Source: Metridium senile
Taxonomy: Eukaryota > Cnidaria > Anthozoa > Actiniaria > Metridiidae
DNA length: 64,000 nt
Reading direction: 5' to 3'
Assembly: GCA_949775045.1 (NCBI GenBank)
Contig: OX459095.1
Span: forward strand, 20,578,311 to 20,642,310
The translations under genes were made by a program, and so were the position numbers. Position 1 is the stretch's first letter. Each line of letters begins with the position of its first letter. The notes under the pieces are model-generated. The model did not search any database. It worked only from the letters and a program-made list of their open reading frames with translations, and was not told the DNA's origin. This document shows, one piece after another, positions 46,023-56,300 of this stretch.

Positions 46023-47277
46023 TACTGCTAAGTTAACCCTTCTAAGCAGTCGCATGGATGACTATTTTTTTTTTTTTTTTTTTAAATTCGTACAAATGTG
46101 TTGGAATAAAATCATAGTTTTCTTATATACACCGATGCGAGGCTAAATATAAAACGGTGAAAGCGTTCTTTAGTGTCACTATAAGCAAATAATGACATTC
46201 ATGCAAGGAGCATAAATTATAAATTAGTTGTAGCATAGCACTTGTTGAAGCGAAAAGTAAACACAAAACTCACATGTATTCTTTCTAGATATGCTGAGCG
46301 CTCGTGGGGGTAATGTATACTCAAAAAGGGAGGACAACCTTTCAACACTCATTGGCTACGCTTGACTGCAAAACAATATTAATAGTGGCCACTGTAGCAG
46401 CAGGAAAAGAACTGGAACGAGTTTCAGGCTTCTTTTTTTCATTCACATAACCATAATGCCTTCTGTTTTTTGTTTTGGGGGGGGGGGGGGGGGGGTGGTA
46501 ATTCAAATTTGTTTGATTTGAATTGCAATTTGTTTGTTTTGCAGAATTACCGAAATAATTTTGTCATCAGATAAACAGTAGCCTTTTTCAAACAAATAGT
46601 ATGTATGCCTTAACAAGAAGGTAAAAAGGTGTAAAGAACACCTTTATCTAAAGAAAGGTAAAAATGCGAACCTGTAATACTCTGACACAGATATTTACTC
46701 CTCCCCTTTCTCCATCCCTCCCCTGCCCTCCTCTAATCTCATCTCCCTTCCCGGCGATGCCCTCCCAAAAACCGAAGAGAAAAGGTCCTGGAAACGAAGA
46801 AAGATATCCATGAGATAAATTTAGCCTAGGCTTATTTTTTGGTTGATGTCCTAGTTCACTCTTCCTGCATGAAGCCGTCTATTTTCAATCCTTCCGTCTG
46901 TCTAGTTTGAAAGAATTGAAGACAATAAAACAAAGCTACTCCATGGGAACGTAAGCTGAAACAGTGTACTTTCGAAACTGCATGGCCAGCTTGCATGCAG
47001 ACAAGTATTAAAAACTCAATAGACTTCTACTCTTCCGCGGAAGCATTGCTGGTGAAAGTACCAACAAAGTCTCCAAAAACTACCGAGTTTAATTTTAGTC
47101 ATAAAAATGTTATGCTTGTACAACTGCTTCCGTCTGATAGTATCGAAACTGGCATGGCCTTGCTAGCTACGGAACTGATTACGGAAGATCGGCGTATTTA
47201 TAGTTCTTGCATGTTTATAGCATCGAGTCACGCAAAACAAGCCCCAGCAAGTCGTCATGTTTTAGATTTAATATGAC
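46023..47277. other. Gene-free spacer
   Basis: No gene. It holds a T run (~46064-46083), a G run (46477-46495), a GGTCCTGG-AAACGAAG word (~46785) resembling the MULE-like ends, and an open frame at 46995 that looks like chance. The last 95 bases (47167-47261) are repeated directly at 51057-51139. Confidence 0.45.
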
Positions 47278-47290
47278 ACTGATCTGTACA

Positions 47291-47408
47291 GGCCCGCAAA
47301 TGAACCCAGGCCCGCAAATGATCCCAGGCCCGCAAATGAACCCAGAACCGTCCCGCAAATGATCCCAGGCCCGCAAATGAACCCAGAACAGGCCCGCAAA
47401 TGAACCCA
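47291..47408 (+). repeat. 18-bp satellite in the left FB arm
   Basis: Six units of GGCCCGCAAATGAACCCA or the TGATCCCA variant, with small inserts. Confidence 0.92.
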
Positions 47409-48019
47409 AGTAAAAATGGAATCTAGAAAGGAATAAGGAATAAAAAAAAAATCACGACAACAAAATTATTATGATATATGATAAATATTGTCAATATTCA
47501 TTAAATAAGTAAGACAAAAATAAGCAACCAAGTGAGGGCTATATATAAGTTTATAATTGTTTATTAAGAGTCTTTATTGAATTATACAAAATGTTATTAT
47601 TAAACGATATAGCTATATGTGCCATATTATTATTTTTAGTTTGTTATTCAAGCGGATAAAATGTATCAACATGAACTAGCTTATTAAACTGGTTCATTAT
47701 AGTTCACTGTATTTGAAAATGTAACTATTTTAAAAACGTAATTGTTTATGATTTTTGCTATTGGCAATTAAATGAAACATCAGTTCTAACTTTAGCAAAT
47801 ACATGACGAAAGAATAACATGTGAATAACAATGTCAACATGTCAACATTTTTATTATCTTTAAAATGAAATCAATATCAAAACTTTAACGTACATACAAT
47901 ACAAAGTAGGAACTTAAATGATTTAAACTATATAAAATTATTAAATTAACATTTTTTTTACGGTATTTCAATATTACCTATCGTTTACTAAACGATTAAA
48001 ATATAATCGATCAAATCAT

Positions 48020-48194
48020 AGTTAATAGAGGGAACTATCAAATCTAGCTATATCTAAATGGAAACTAGCGAGTAAACTAGTATAGGCTGCGTCGGTGTTT
48101 GATATAGTATATCAAACACCGACGCAGCCTATACTAGTTTACTCGCTAGTTTCCATTTAGATATAGCTAGATTTGATAGTTCCCTCTATTAACT
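48020..48194. repeat. Perfect 175-bp palindrome (87-bp arms, 1-bp centre)
   Basis: By direct comparison, bases 48020-48106 are the exact reverse complement of 48108-48194; the centre is G48107. TTAA lies at both outer edges (AGTTAATAGAGGGA ... TCCCTCTATTAACT). A single diverged arm exists at 28599-28646. Confidence 0.95.
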
Positions 48195-48228
48195 TAATAA
48201 TCATTTGATTGAGGGTGTCTGTAAAACC

Positions 48229-48310
48229 CGGAACGTGCCCGGAACACCCGGAACACCCCGGAACACCCGGAACACCCCCGGAACACCCCGGAACACCCCC
48301 GGAACACCCC
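48229..48310 (+). repeat. CCGGAACACC satellite, left FB arm
   Basis: About seven units of CCGGAACACCC / CCCGGAACACCCC (10-12 bp), followed by a purine-rich A/G tract (~48340-48410). Confidence 0.92.
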
Positions 48311-48857
48311 AGAAAAGTTAATACTTATTAAATTAAAAAAGAAAAAAAAAGAAAAAAAGGGAAAATAGAAAAAAAAGAAAAGAGAGAAAAAAAAAGAAGA
48401 AAAAGATAAATGATTGTACACAAAATGGAATTTGATAGTTTTTGATATTCATTTATTCATTCATATGTAATGTATTTGAACATTGATTAAAATTAAAATC
48501 AAATATTTATTCATGCATATTTAAATCTATATCTATTCATATTTACTTTAATTATTTATATTTATTTATTCCAAGATTTCAAATTAAAGATTTCAAACAA
48601 GAACCATATTAAATATAAGAACATAAATTGTGAACCTATCATGATTCATTATGTCGTACGTGCTTATTTTGCGTATGATTAGATGTGCTTGCATTACAAG
48701 CAAAGAACGTGAACAAGAGGTTTATAGGTCTATAAACAATACCATAATATTAATTACCATGAACTGAAATTACCATTAAATATAAAATTAAATATAATAA
48801 TATAAAAATATATTAATATTAAATTACTTCAACAACAACCAGTTCTGCAATAATTAG

Positions 48858-49306
48858 TACAACTCTCGCCTTGCGGACACCCCCATATTACGGACACCTC
48901 GTCATTACGGACACTAAAATAAATCCCAGCTCCAAAGAAATGATTAAAGATAAAGCCTGGTTTTCACTAGCTACGCAAGCGCAAGCGCAGACGCAAGCGC
49001 AAGCACAAGAGGCCGTATTTCGTAGTGGAAACCGCCCACGCAAGCGCATGCAAGCACAAGCGCAAGGTATCAAAAATTTTCCTTTTTTCTTGCGTTTGCC
49101 CTTGTGCCTGCGCGTGGCACTAGTGATTAGTTTTGTTTGCGCTTGCGCTTATTCACGTCTCGTTTTCACATGCTTGTGCTTGCGCTTGCGTTTGCGCTTG
49201 CGTTGCGTCGCTAGTGAAAACCAGGCTTAACTCCCTTTACAGCGGCCTTTACAGCGGACACTGAATTAACCTCCCGAAGGTGTCCGTTATAACGAGAGTT
49301 GACTGT
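48858..49306. mobile_element. pogo/Tc1-like MITE in the FB core, split by an insertion
   Basis: Left CAACTCTCGCCTTGCGGACA and right GTCCGTTATAACGAGAGTTG-ACTGTA are inverted; the interior has TTACGGACAC repeats. The left terminus seems to have lost the CAGT preserved on the right. Confidence 0.65.
48954..49227. mobile_element. 274-bp nested element with GCAAGC subterminal repeats
   Basis: AGCCTGGTTTTCACTAGC and GCTAGTGAAAACCAGGCT are exact inverted ends; TAA flanks both sides (48951-48953 and 49228-49230). Near each end are runs of GCAAGCGCAAGCGCA or the complement. A 3-bp TAA duplication suits PIF/Harbinger. Confidence 0.8.
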
Positions 49307-49914
49307 ATCCGGATACGTGTAGACAGTCGTATACGATTCGTATACGCTACGTGTGGAGGCAGATATTTTTGTATCCGCATAAAAAACATTTGCAGATACA
49401 AAAATCTCCGGACTCGGGTGGACGGGGCCTAAAAGTACACACGAGTGACCACGAGTGGAAAAAAAAAAAAAAAAATGGGAAAAACATACAAAATATGATG
49501 ACATCAGATAAAGGAAAAATGTGAAGGTAACAATTGAAATAAATGTGAAATTCTACAGAAAATACTCAATTCACGCATTCTAGCAATATTGTCCCTTGTT
49601 GTTTATTTGGAATCTACTGGTCACGTAGTCACGCAATCATCAGCCAGTTAAAGGCCAATCTCTCTACCAGGTATTGAAATAATCCTATAATTATATATGC
49701 ATGAATAAATATTTAATTTTAATTTTAATCAATGTTCAAATACATTACATATGAATTAATAAATGAATATCAAAAACTATCAAATTCCATTTTGTGTACA
49801 ATCATTTATCTTTTTCTTCTTTTTTTTCTCTCTTTTCTTTTTTTCTTTTTTTTTCTATTTTCCCTTTTTTTTCTTTTTTTTTTCTTTTTTAATTTTATAA
49901 GTATTAACTTTTCT

Positions 49915-50000
49915 GGGGTGTTCCGGGGGTGTTCCGGGGTGTTCCGGGGGTGTTCCGGGGTGTTCCGGGGTGTTCCGGGTGTTCCGGGCACGTTCCGGGT
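49915..50000 (+). repeat. GGTGTTCCGG satellite, right FB arm
   Basis: The inverse counterpart of 48229-48310: GGGGTGTTCCGG units in a block of about seven, preceded by a pyrimidine tract (49805-49890) that mirrors the left arm's purine tract. Confidence 0.92.
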
Positions 50001-50919
50001 TTTACAGACACCCTTTGATCGATCATACTTTAATTGTTCTAAAGTGTTTTGGTTTGATAAAGTCAACTGGTATCTTACTTGTTTCTTTTCTTTTTCCTTT
50101 TCATTGCTGGCTGTGTTTGCGGTGTAAACAAACAACAATATTACAAGTATTATAAATGATAGTCGTTTAAAACCAGAGTTACAACTGAGAGCGAACAAAT
50201 TGAAGACCCAACCGAACACGCGTGCTAGCCTGTCATGTATGAGCGGGTATTCTTTGTTATGGCGATTCACCGGGTTATTTCATACGACCGATTAAATGGT
50301 CAGGTAAAGTGTTTTGCAACACCGACCGATACAATTCACTAAAACAGTCTGAACACATGCATATAGATTCATCGTCAGTCAAAGAGACATAAATCGGCAC
50401 ATTAAGTTGGGAAAAACTGCTTCTGTGAAAAGTAGTTTTATTCGATTTATAAATATCTACCGTTGTGAAATGATAAGTGTAGTTTACCGGAAATTAACAT
50501 GTAAGTTACATAGACCAGCAACAATCAAGTAATTGGACCATAGTTAAAGTTTTCCAGACCGACAAAAACATTCAACATTGCAATTTTTATTATAATTTCA
50601 CAACATACTATATCATAAGTTTTAACTTGTCTATATCAAAATTCTGATATATGAATACGTTGAAATTAGCATTTTTCTGTTCGTTTGAGGTTTCTTTGAT
50701 CCAATTAGAAACCCGTAGCGGACTCGGTAAAAACCATATTTGTTAAAGCTTCATATCAACGTGCAACAATCGATCGATAGAGTCTAGTTGGAAAGCCCGA
50801 ATTGTTCTTTTTTGTCTTACTTATTTAAAGAATATTGACAATATTTATCATATATCATAATAATTTTGTTGTCGTGGGTTTTTTTTATTCTTTAGTCCTT
50901 TCCAGATTCCATTTTTACT

Positions 50920-51038
50920 TGGGTTCATTTGCGGGCCGGTTCTGGGTTCATTTGCGGGCCTGGGATCATTTGCGGGACGGTTCTGGGTTCATTTGCGGGC
51001 CTGGGATCATTTGCGGGCCTGGGTTCATTTGCGGGCCT
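50920..51038 (+). repeat. 18-bp satellite in the right FB arm
   Basis: Six units of TGGGTTCATTTGCGGGCC or TGGGATCATTTGCGGGCC, the inverse of 47291-47408. Confidence 0.92.
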
Positions 51039-51139
51039 GTACAGATCAGTTTAGCACTACGGAACAGTGACGTATTTATAGTTCTTGCATGTTTATAGCA
51101 TTGAGTCATGCAAAACAAGTCCCAGCAAGTCGTCATGTT

Positions 51140-52707
51140 AAAGTCAGAAAATAATATATACTATAATTAATTTTCCCTGATTATGTTTTATTAAAAGATT
51201 GATCAGTTTTCCTTTGACTTAACCATTTATCGTCACTTAAACCTTATTTGTATTTAAACTATTTGGTAATGAAGCATCGTTAATTCTAATTCCGGTTATT
51301 TTGGCCAACTCTGCGCCGATTTGCATATCATAATCAAGTTTTCAGTTTGTTTCCTTTTGTCTAGAGCTGTCAGCTTTGTTGTCTGTAACTTGGTGGTTGG
51401 TATGGTGATATGACTTCTGAAATTCACAAAATGGATCTTTTTGGGAATTAAACTAGAACTGAAATACTAAAGGAATTGTTTAGTTTTCAAAGTATTCCAA
51501 TCTATCAATAGCGTAATAAATTTGGATAGTTTCCAACCTTTCGAGTATCCTGGGTGCCAGAGGAATTATTTTCCGTTCAGTACTCTGGCGAGCGCGTCGA
51601 CCCGGAAAATAATTCCTCTGGCACCCAGGGTACCTTCCGAGTTGAGATCGATTGGCAATACTCCTTAAAGCACAAGCTAGGAAGCCAATAAAAATTATCT
51701 AATGTTAAAATCGAAAAGATTTTTTGCGTGCCATCGCCTAACTGTCATATCAATAAACTCAGTGTTTTTCGGATTTCAATTACACCACCATAATTGGGCG
51801 AAGATCTGTAATGGTTGTGTTTGAACACTTTCAGGTAAACTTCTAATAGTTTGATAAAAGTGATCCAAACAACGATCTACTTTAGTAATATTGAGGGTAG
51901 AAAAAGAGCTCTTATCCAAAACGATAATACTGACCATGTCATCCCATATTGCGCTCTATTCATAGTACCCTCCGGCAACGTCTACCCCCAAAGCGATCTT
52001 GCTGTGAGGTAAATTCACCTGCCAATAACCTTTCACGAGAACTGACTCACTGCAAGTGGGCTGCGTCGATGTTCAAAGGGAATGCTCGGCCTGTCAGTCA
52101 CGTGACGTCATCGAAAATAGTACTTATTGCGTTGGACGCTACTTGTATCTGTACTTTAATGATTTACAACAAGATCTAAATTATAAATCGCAGAAATCTG
52201 GTTCGATAGGTTTTGGTATATGATTTCTAAAGATGTTATTACTGAACATTTCGTTGGTTTTCGTTGATTTGTTTTCGAGATATTGGAAGTGAAAAAATGT
52301 CCTCTATTTTGCGGGTGCACACCAACATGGCGGCTCCATACATACATTCGTTCTAGCTAAAAAGTGAGAATTTGTAGAATTACGTAGTTTCACTCAATCT
52401 TTTCCCCGAGAGCCGCCACGCAGGCTAATAAAAACACGACTGAGTGTTAATTACTGACTGCATGCGTTCTCGATATCGAAAGAGGCATCCTTAACTATAT
52501 TTGGCGGTATGAGAAATGTTAACTTGAATACCATATAAAAACACCATAAAATAGAGAGCATTACTTACTGACGTTTAAATCGGAAGTTTATACCTTATGG
52601 AGTAAGTAATATCAACGTCTGGAAAGTGAAAGACGAGTCAGACCGCTGCAACATGTGCACGCGGGCGGTTTACCATCGGAAATGAGGAAAACACAAGGGT
52701 CACTAGA
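51140..52707. other. Gene-free spacer before the MULE
   Basis: Apart from the mini-element at 51547-51632, nothing coding is supported. Short open frames (51949, 52156) have no recognisable content. GCCGCCACGCAGGCTAA at ~52413-52429 resembles GCCGCTATGCAGGCTAA at 12825-12841 and may be the end of a dispersed element. Confidence 0.45.
51547..51632. mobile_element. 86-bp MULE-like mini-element, 10-bp duplication
   Basis: ATCCTGGGTGCCAGAGGAAT and ATTCCTCTGGCACCCAGGGTA are the inverted ends, continuing TATTTTCCG. CCTTTCGAGT (51537-51546) and CCTTCCGAGT (51633-51642) are a 10-bp duplication with one mismatch. Confidence 0.78.
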
Positions 52708-52717
52708 CTTGTCACTA

Positions 52718-53086
52718 GGTAAGCGCTTGTTTCCATAGCCCAGACTGCCCATGATCCGAAATAGACTGGAAACGAACTGGCAATCATCTTACGTGTTTAC
52801 GTAAACGAATGTTACGTATCAGCGATCGTGTAAATACTAAACGAATTCAACGGGGTTAATGGAAGAACTTTCAACCTTTGTAATTTTGGATTTGTTTATT
52901 TTTTTTTAATCTCTTAAAGAAGAATTCTTATACTTGTGTGATTCCAAAGTCTAAACAGAAACAGAAGGAGAAACTGCGAAAAATATAGGGCAGTTTGAGC
53001 TATGGAAACGAGCCCCTTCGAGCTGACAAAATGTTCGTTTCCATAGCTCAAACTGACCTTTCATTTTTGATGAAACCTTGGCAATA
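52718..53086 (+). repeat. Left TIR of the MULE
   Basis: 369 bp. Besides the terminal GCTTGTTTCCATAGCCCAGA, it holds an internal palindrome (~52989-53057) built from GTTTGAGCTATGGAAACGA and TCGTTTCCATAGCTCAAACT, i.e. two more copies of the terminal motif facing each other; these are candidate transposase sites. The right TIR mirrors this. Confidence 0.9.
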
Positions 53087-53312
53087 TTGAAGCTAATTCA
53101 CATGTACAATGTAAGAACCGAGCTTAAAATAAATGAATTAAAACAAATATGTTCTGGTTTTTAATTAAATGTCTCGATCCCTATAGCCACGAGCCTTACC
53201 ACAACCCCCTGATCCCTTCAATAACTTATGACGCAGCCCACCCTAATAAGAACCTAATTCTGGACTTTTCGCGGGCTTTTTTAAAGCTGATTGCAAAATT
53301 GTTCTTGCGAAA

Positions 53313-56300
53313 ATGTCTTTTAAAACATCACCAGTAGCACTGTTATTTGACCACCAAGTAAAAAATAACTTTGGGTACGTTTTCGATGTGGAGGAAGTCC
53401 CCGAAATCGTTAGAGAATGGGAGTTGTACACAAATTCATCATTTACTGTTTGGTCAGCAGACAAAGACTTTGGGAATATTGGTAAGTGCATGATTCGTGG
53501 TTTAATTCCTAATTATTCATCTGTTAATTGATTGTAAAATCACAAACTATTCAGTCTACCAGACTGCAATAATTTATTCATAAATATTTAATTTTATTCA
53601 TGTATTCATTCATTCATGTAGCAGGCTTTATGCATGTACAAGTAGAAATTGTTGAAAAAAAAACAACAACAACAAAGGTTAAAATATTAAATATAAAATG
53701 AAAGTAAGCATACACAATAGATATAAGATGTTATTTTCTGCTTCATTGCATAATATTCCCCACCACCAAGCAACACAGCAACAAATATAAAGAGACTTTT
53801 ATGCTTGCATGGCCAAGAGAGAAGTTTATTTATTAATTATAGTACTACGCTATCAGTAATCTAGACTGAGAAATGACATGCAAATAAATATTCTCTGCCT
53901 AGCTACCGGGTGGGTGGGAGGGAAAACAAGAAACTAGACAAGCTACTTTAATTATATTTAATTTATTTACTCATAATTTAATTTTTCATCAGTTGTAAAT
54001 AGTTAATTATCTTCTTTGTAAAGCGCCTTGAGCATAGGATAAGTGCACTATAGAAATAAAGTTTATTATTATTATTATAGTCATGCCATATATGTAATTC
54101 TATCTAGATATACAACAGTGCCACAATGATAGCTATACTCACATACATTAACATACATTAATACATACAACCAGACAGACATATTTATAAAGTAACAAAT
54201 GGATGAAAAATTGAAATAATTAGCTTACCACAGGGACTATTAGACCAGTATTCTGCAGCCCTTAATTTCAAAATTATAAGGTAATTTATTTTGAAAATTC
54301 ATTTCTATTCAGATCCCACAGCTCATTCACACAAAGTCATGTGGTCTGACTGTAAACTAGAATATGATGGTGTACCCTACATAGTACTGGGGAATAAATT
54401 CTTAGATTGTCGAAATGGGAAAGATAGGAAAAAATTATTCAAGAAAAAAAGAATGGAAAATCAGCAGGTAATAGAAATGACAATATACCAATATTAATTG
54501 TTGTGTTAATTGTTGCTATTTTATTCACACATGAATTTTCAAATGCTTTTAGTCAGGTGTGTTAGATCATCAGTTTAAAAGAACAAAGAACATGGTGCAA
54601 GATACTAAAAAGATGGGATGTCCTGCACAGATTATTTTGAGGGAAATCATGAAATTTCCCCAGTTTAAGGTACTAAACATGCACCACAGTAAAAACCTTG
54701 TATATAAGAACCTGTTAGGCCAAAATTTCCCAAATATTAAGAAGTAATTACCCTTCAAATAAGAACCACTCTAGACTAAAATCTAAACAGATTCTTATTT
54801 TCCAAAACAGCAATTTCACTACATTACACATGTACATGCAATACAAAAAGGCAACTTAAATAGCCATGAACACTGTTAGTGTTATAATTGAAGGTTAATA
54901 GAGTACAAACACTAAAAGTGTGCAACATAATTACCACTAAATACTGCTAAATTATGTTAATTCTAGTGTTCTCTATTGTTTAATCAACACTATTTAGTGG
55001 TAAATAGTACAAAGTATTGCACACTTTTAGTTTTTGTACTCTATAGAGAGTTTGATATTATTTTGAGCCACATACATGTATCGGTCAGGGATTATGTTCT
55101 TTAACTGCGTATGTAAAAAAAATGCATAAATGATTAAATATAGTGGCGGCCAGTGTCACCAAGGACAAAAATTAAGAACCTATAATTATAAGAACCTAAG
55201 TAGCCTTTATGCACAGTAAGTAACATTTTTATAAGAACCTATGGAGGCTAACTTGAAAAAACTTAGGTTCTTATACACAGGTTTTTACTGTATATCATCT
55301 ATATATTTCTTTATTGTTTTGATAATTGATTTTTTTTTTCATTCTGGCAATGTTGTAAAGATAAGCAAGGACTCCCAAAAAAGGAGAAGAACAGCCTCTG
55401 AGAAACTGAGGGCATATCTGGATAAGGAAAAAGGAGTTCAAGGAGAGCGACGTATCTACATTGAACTTCCTGGAGAGCAAGAACATAAATATCACATCAC
55501 TGGGGAGGTATTAGTTATTCTACCATTAACGTTGGCAGCTTCATTTATTGTAGTGAACTTCAACAGTGCAGTACCATCATTACATACATGTATGTGTATT
55601 TAACAATTTTTTTGACAAAGTCGAGTAGATCCACAACAATTTAGACGATTCGATGACACCAACTGTGGTAAATAAGGGGACATATCATGCGAAACCATCG
55701 TAAATTTGTTGTTTACCACATTAAAAATGAGCAAATAGCAACTGTGGTATTGTACTCTTATTCACCACAGCTCACGACCAATCAGAAAGCGGGAAAATTA
55801 TCAAATGCGGTAAAAATTACAATAGCATGATTGTTACATTATAGTCTATTTGACTGTGATACAATTATGAAATTTCTATATAATTATTATCCTGTGCTTA
55901 CAGGCTGGAGGAATTCATCATGCTGTTGATCAAAGAGTTGTTGGAAAGATCCATGATCTTGTTGCAAAAGGGGTATTAGGAGTGCAAGAAATGAGAAGGC
56001 ATCTAAAAGAATTTGTAAATAATGAGTTGTTTTTAGGAAGAGACATTCCACCCTCCACCAGTAGACGTTACTTCCCGACCAAGAAGGATCTACAGAATCA
56101 CATGTATCGTGCAGTGGTCAAAAACAGATTTTCCAGTTGTGACCAAACAAATGTAGCCAGTAAAATCAAAGTGTGGCAAGAGAAATATCCACAAGATAAG
56201 TTCTTATTCCGACCATATAAAGATATTAATGAGAATAATGAAAGCTATGAGGAAGGCAACAATGATGAGGATGAAGAAGTAGAGATAAAGGTCACCGTGC

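Larger units (their letters stand above)
47278..51050. mobile_element. 3.8-kb foldback (FB-like) element with satellite-bearing arms
   Basis: The outermost inverted ends are ACTGATCTGTACAGGCCCGC (47278) and its complement ending at 51050. Arm pairs: 47278-47500 with 50830-51050, and ~48200-48490 with ~49710-50010. The middle of each arm (47500-48200; 50010-50830) is not clearly matched. No transposase seen. The core (48540-49690) contains a nested pogo-like and a nested Harbinger-like element. Confidence 0.8.

Noticed and set aside
46995..47276. 93-aa frame before the foldback element
   Set aside because: No family resemblance, and its end overlaps the 95-bp segment that is repeated at 51057; probably chance.
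47291..47408. Regularly spaced 18-bp repeats as a CRISPR-like array
   Set aside because: Units are head to tail without unique spacers, mirrored at 50920-51038, in a eukaryotic genome; they are satellite in foldback arms.
49806..50270. 154-aa minus-strand frame and its + strand counterpart
   Set aside because: They read the GGTGTTCCGG satellite and the adjacent pyrimidine tract of the foldback arm; low complexity.
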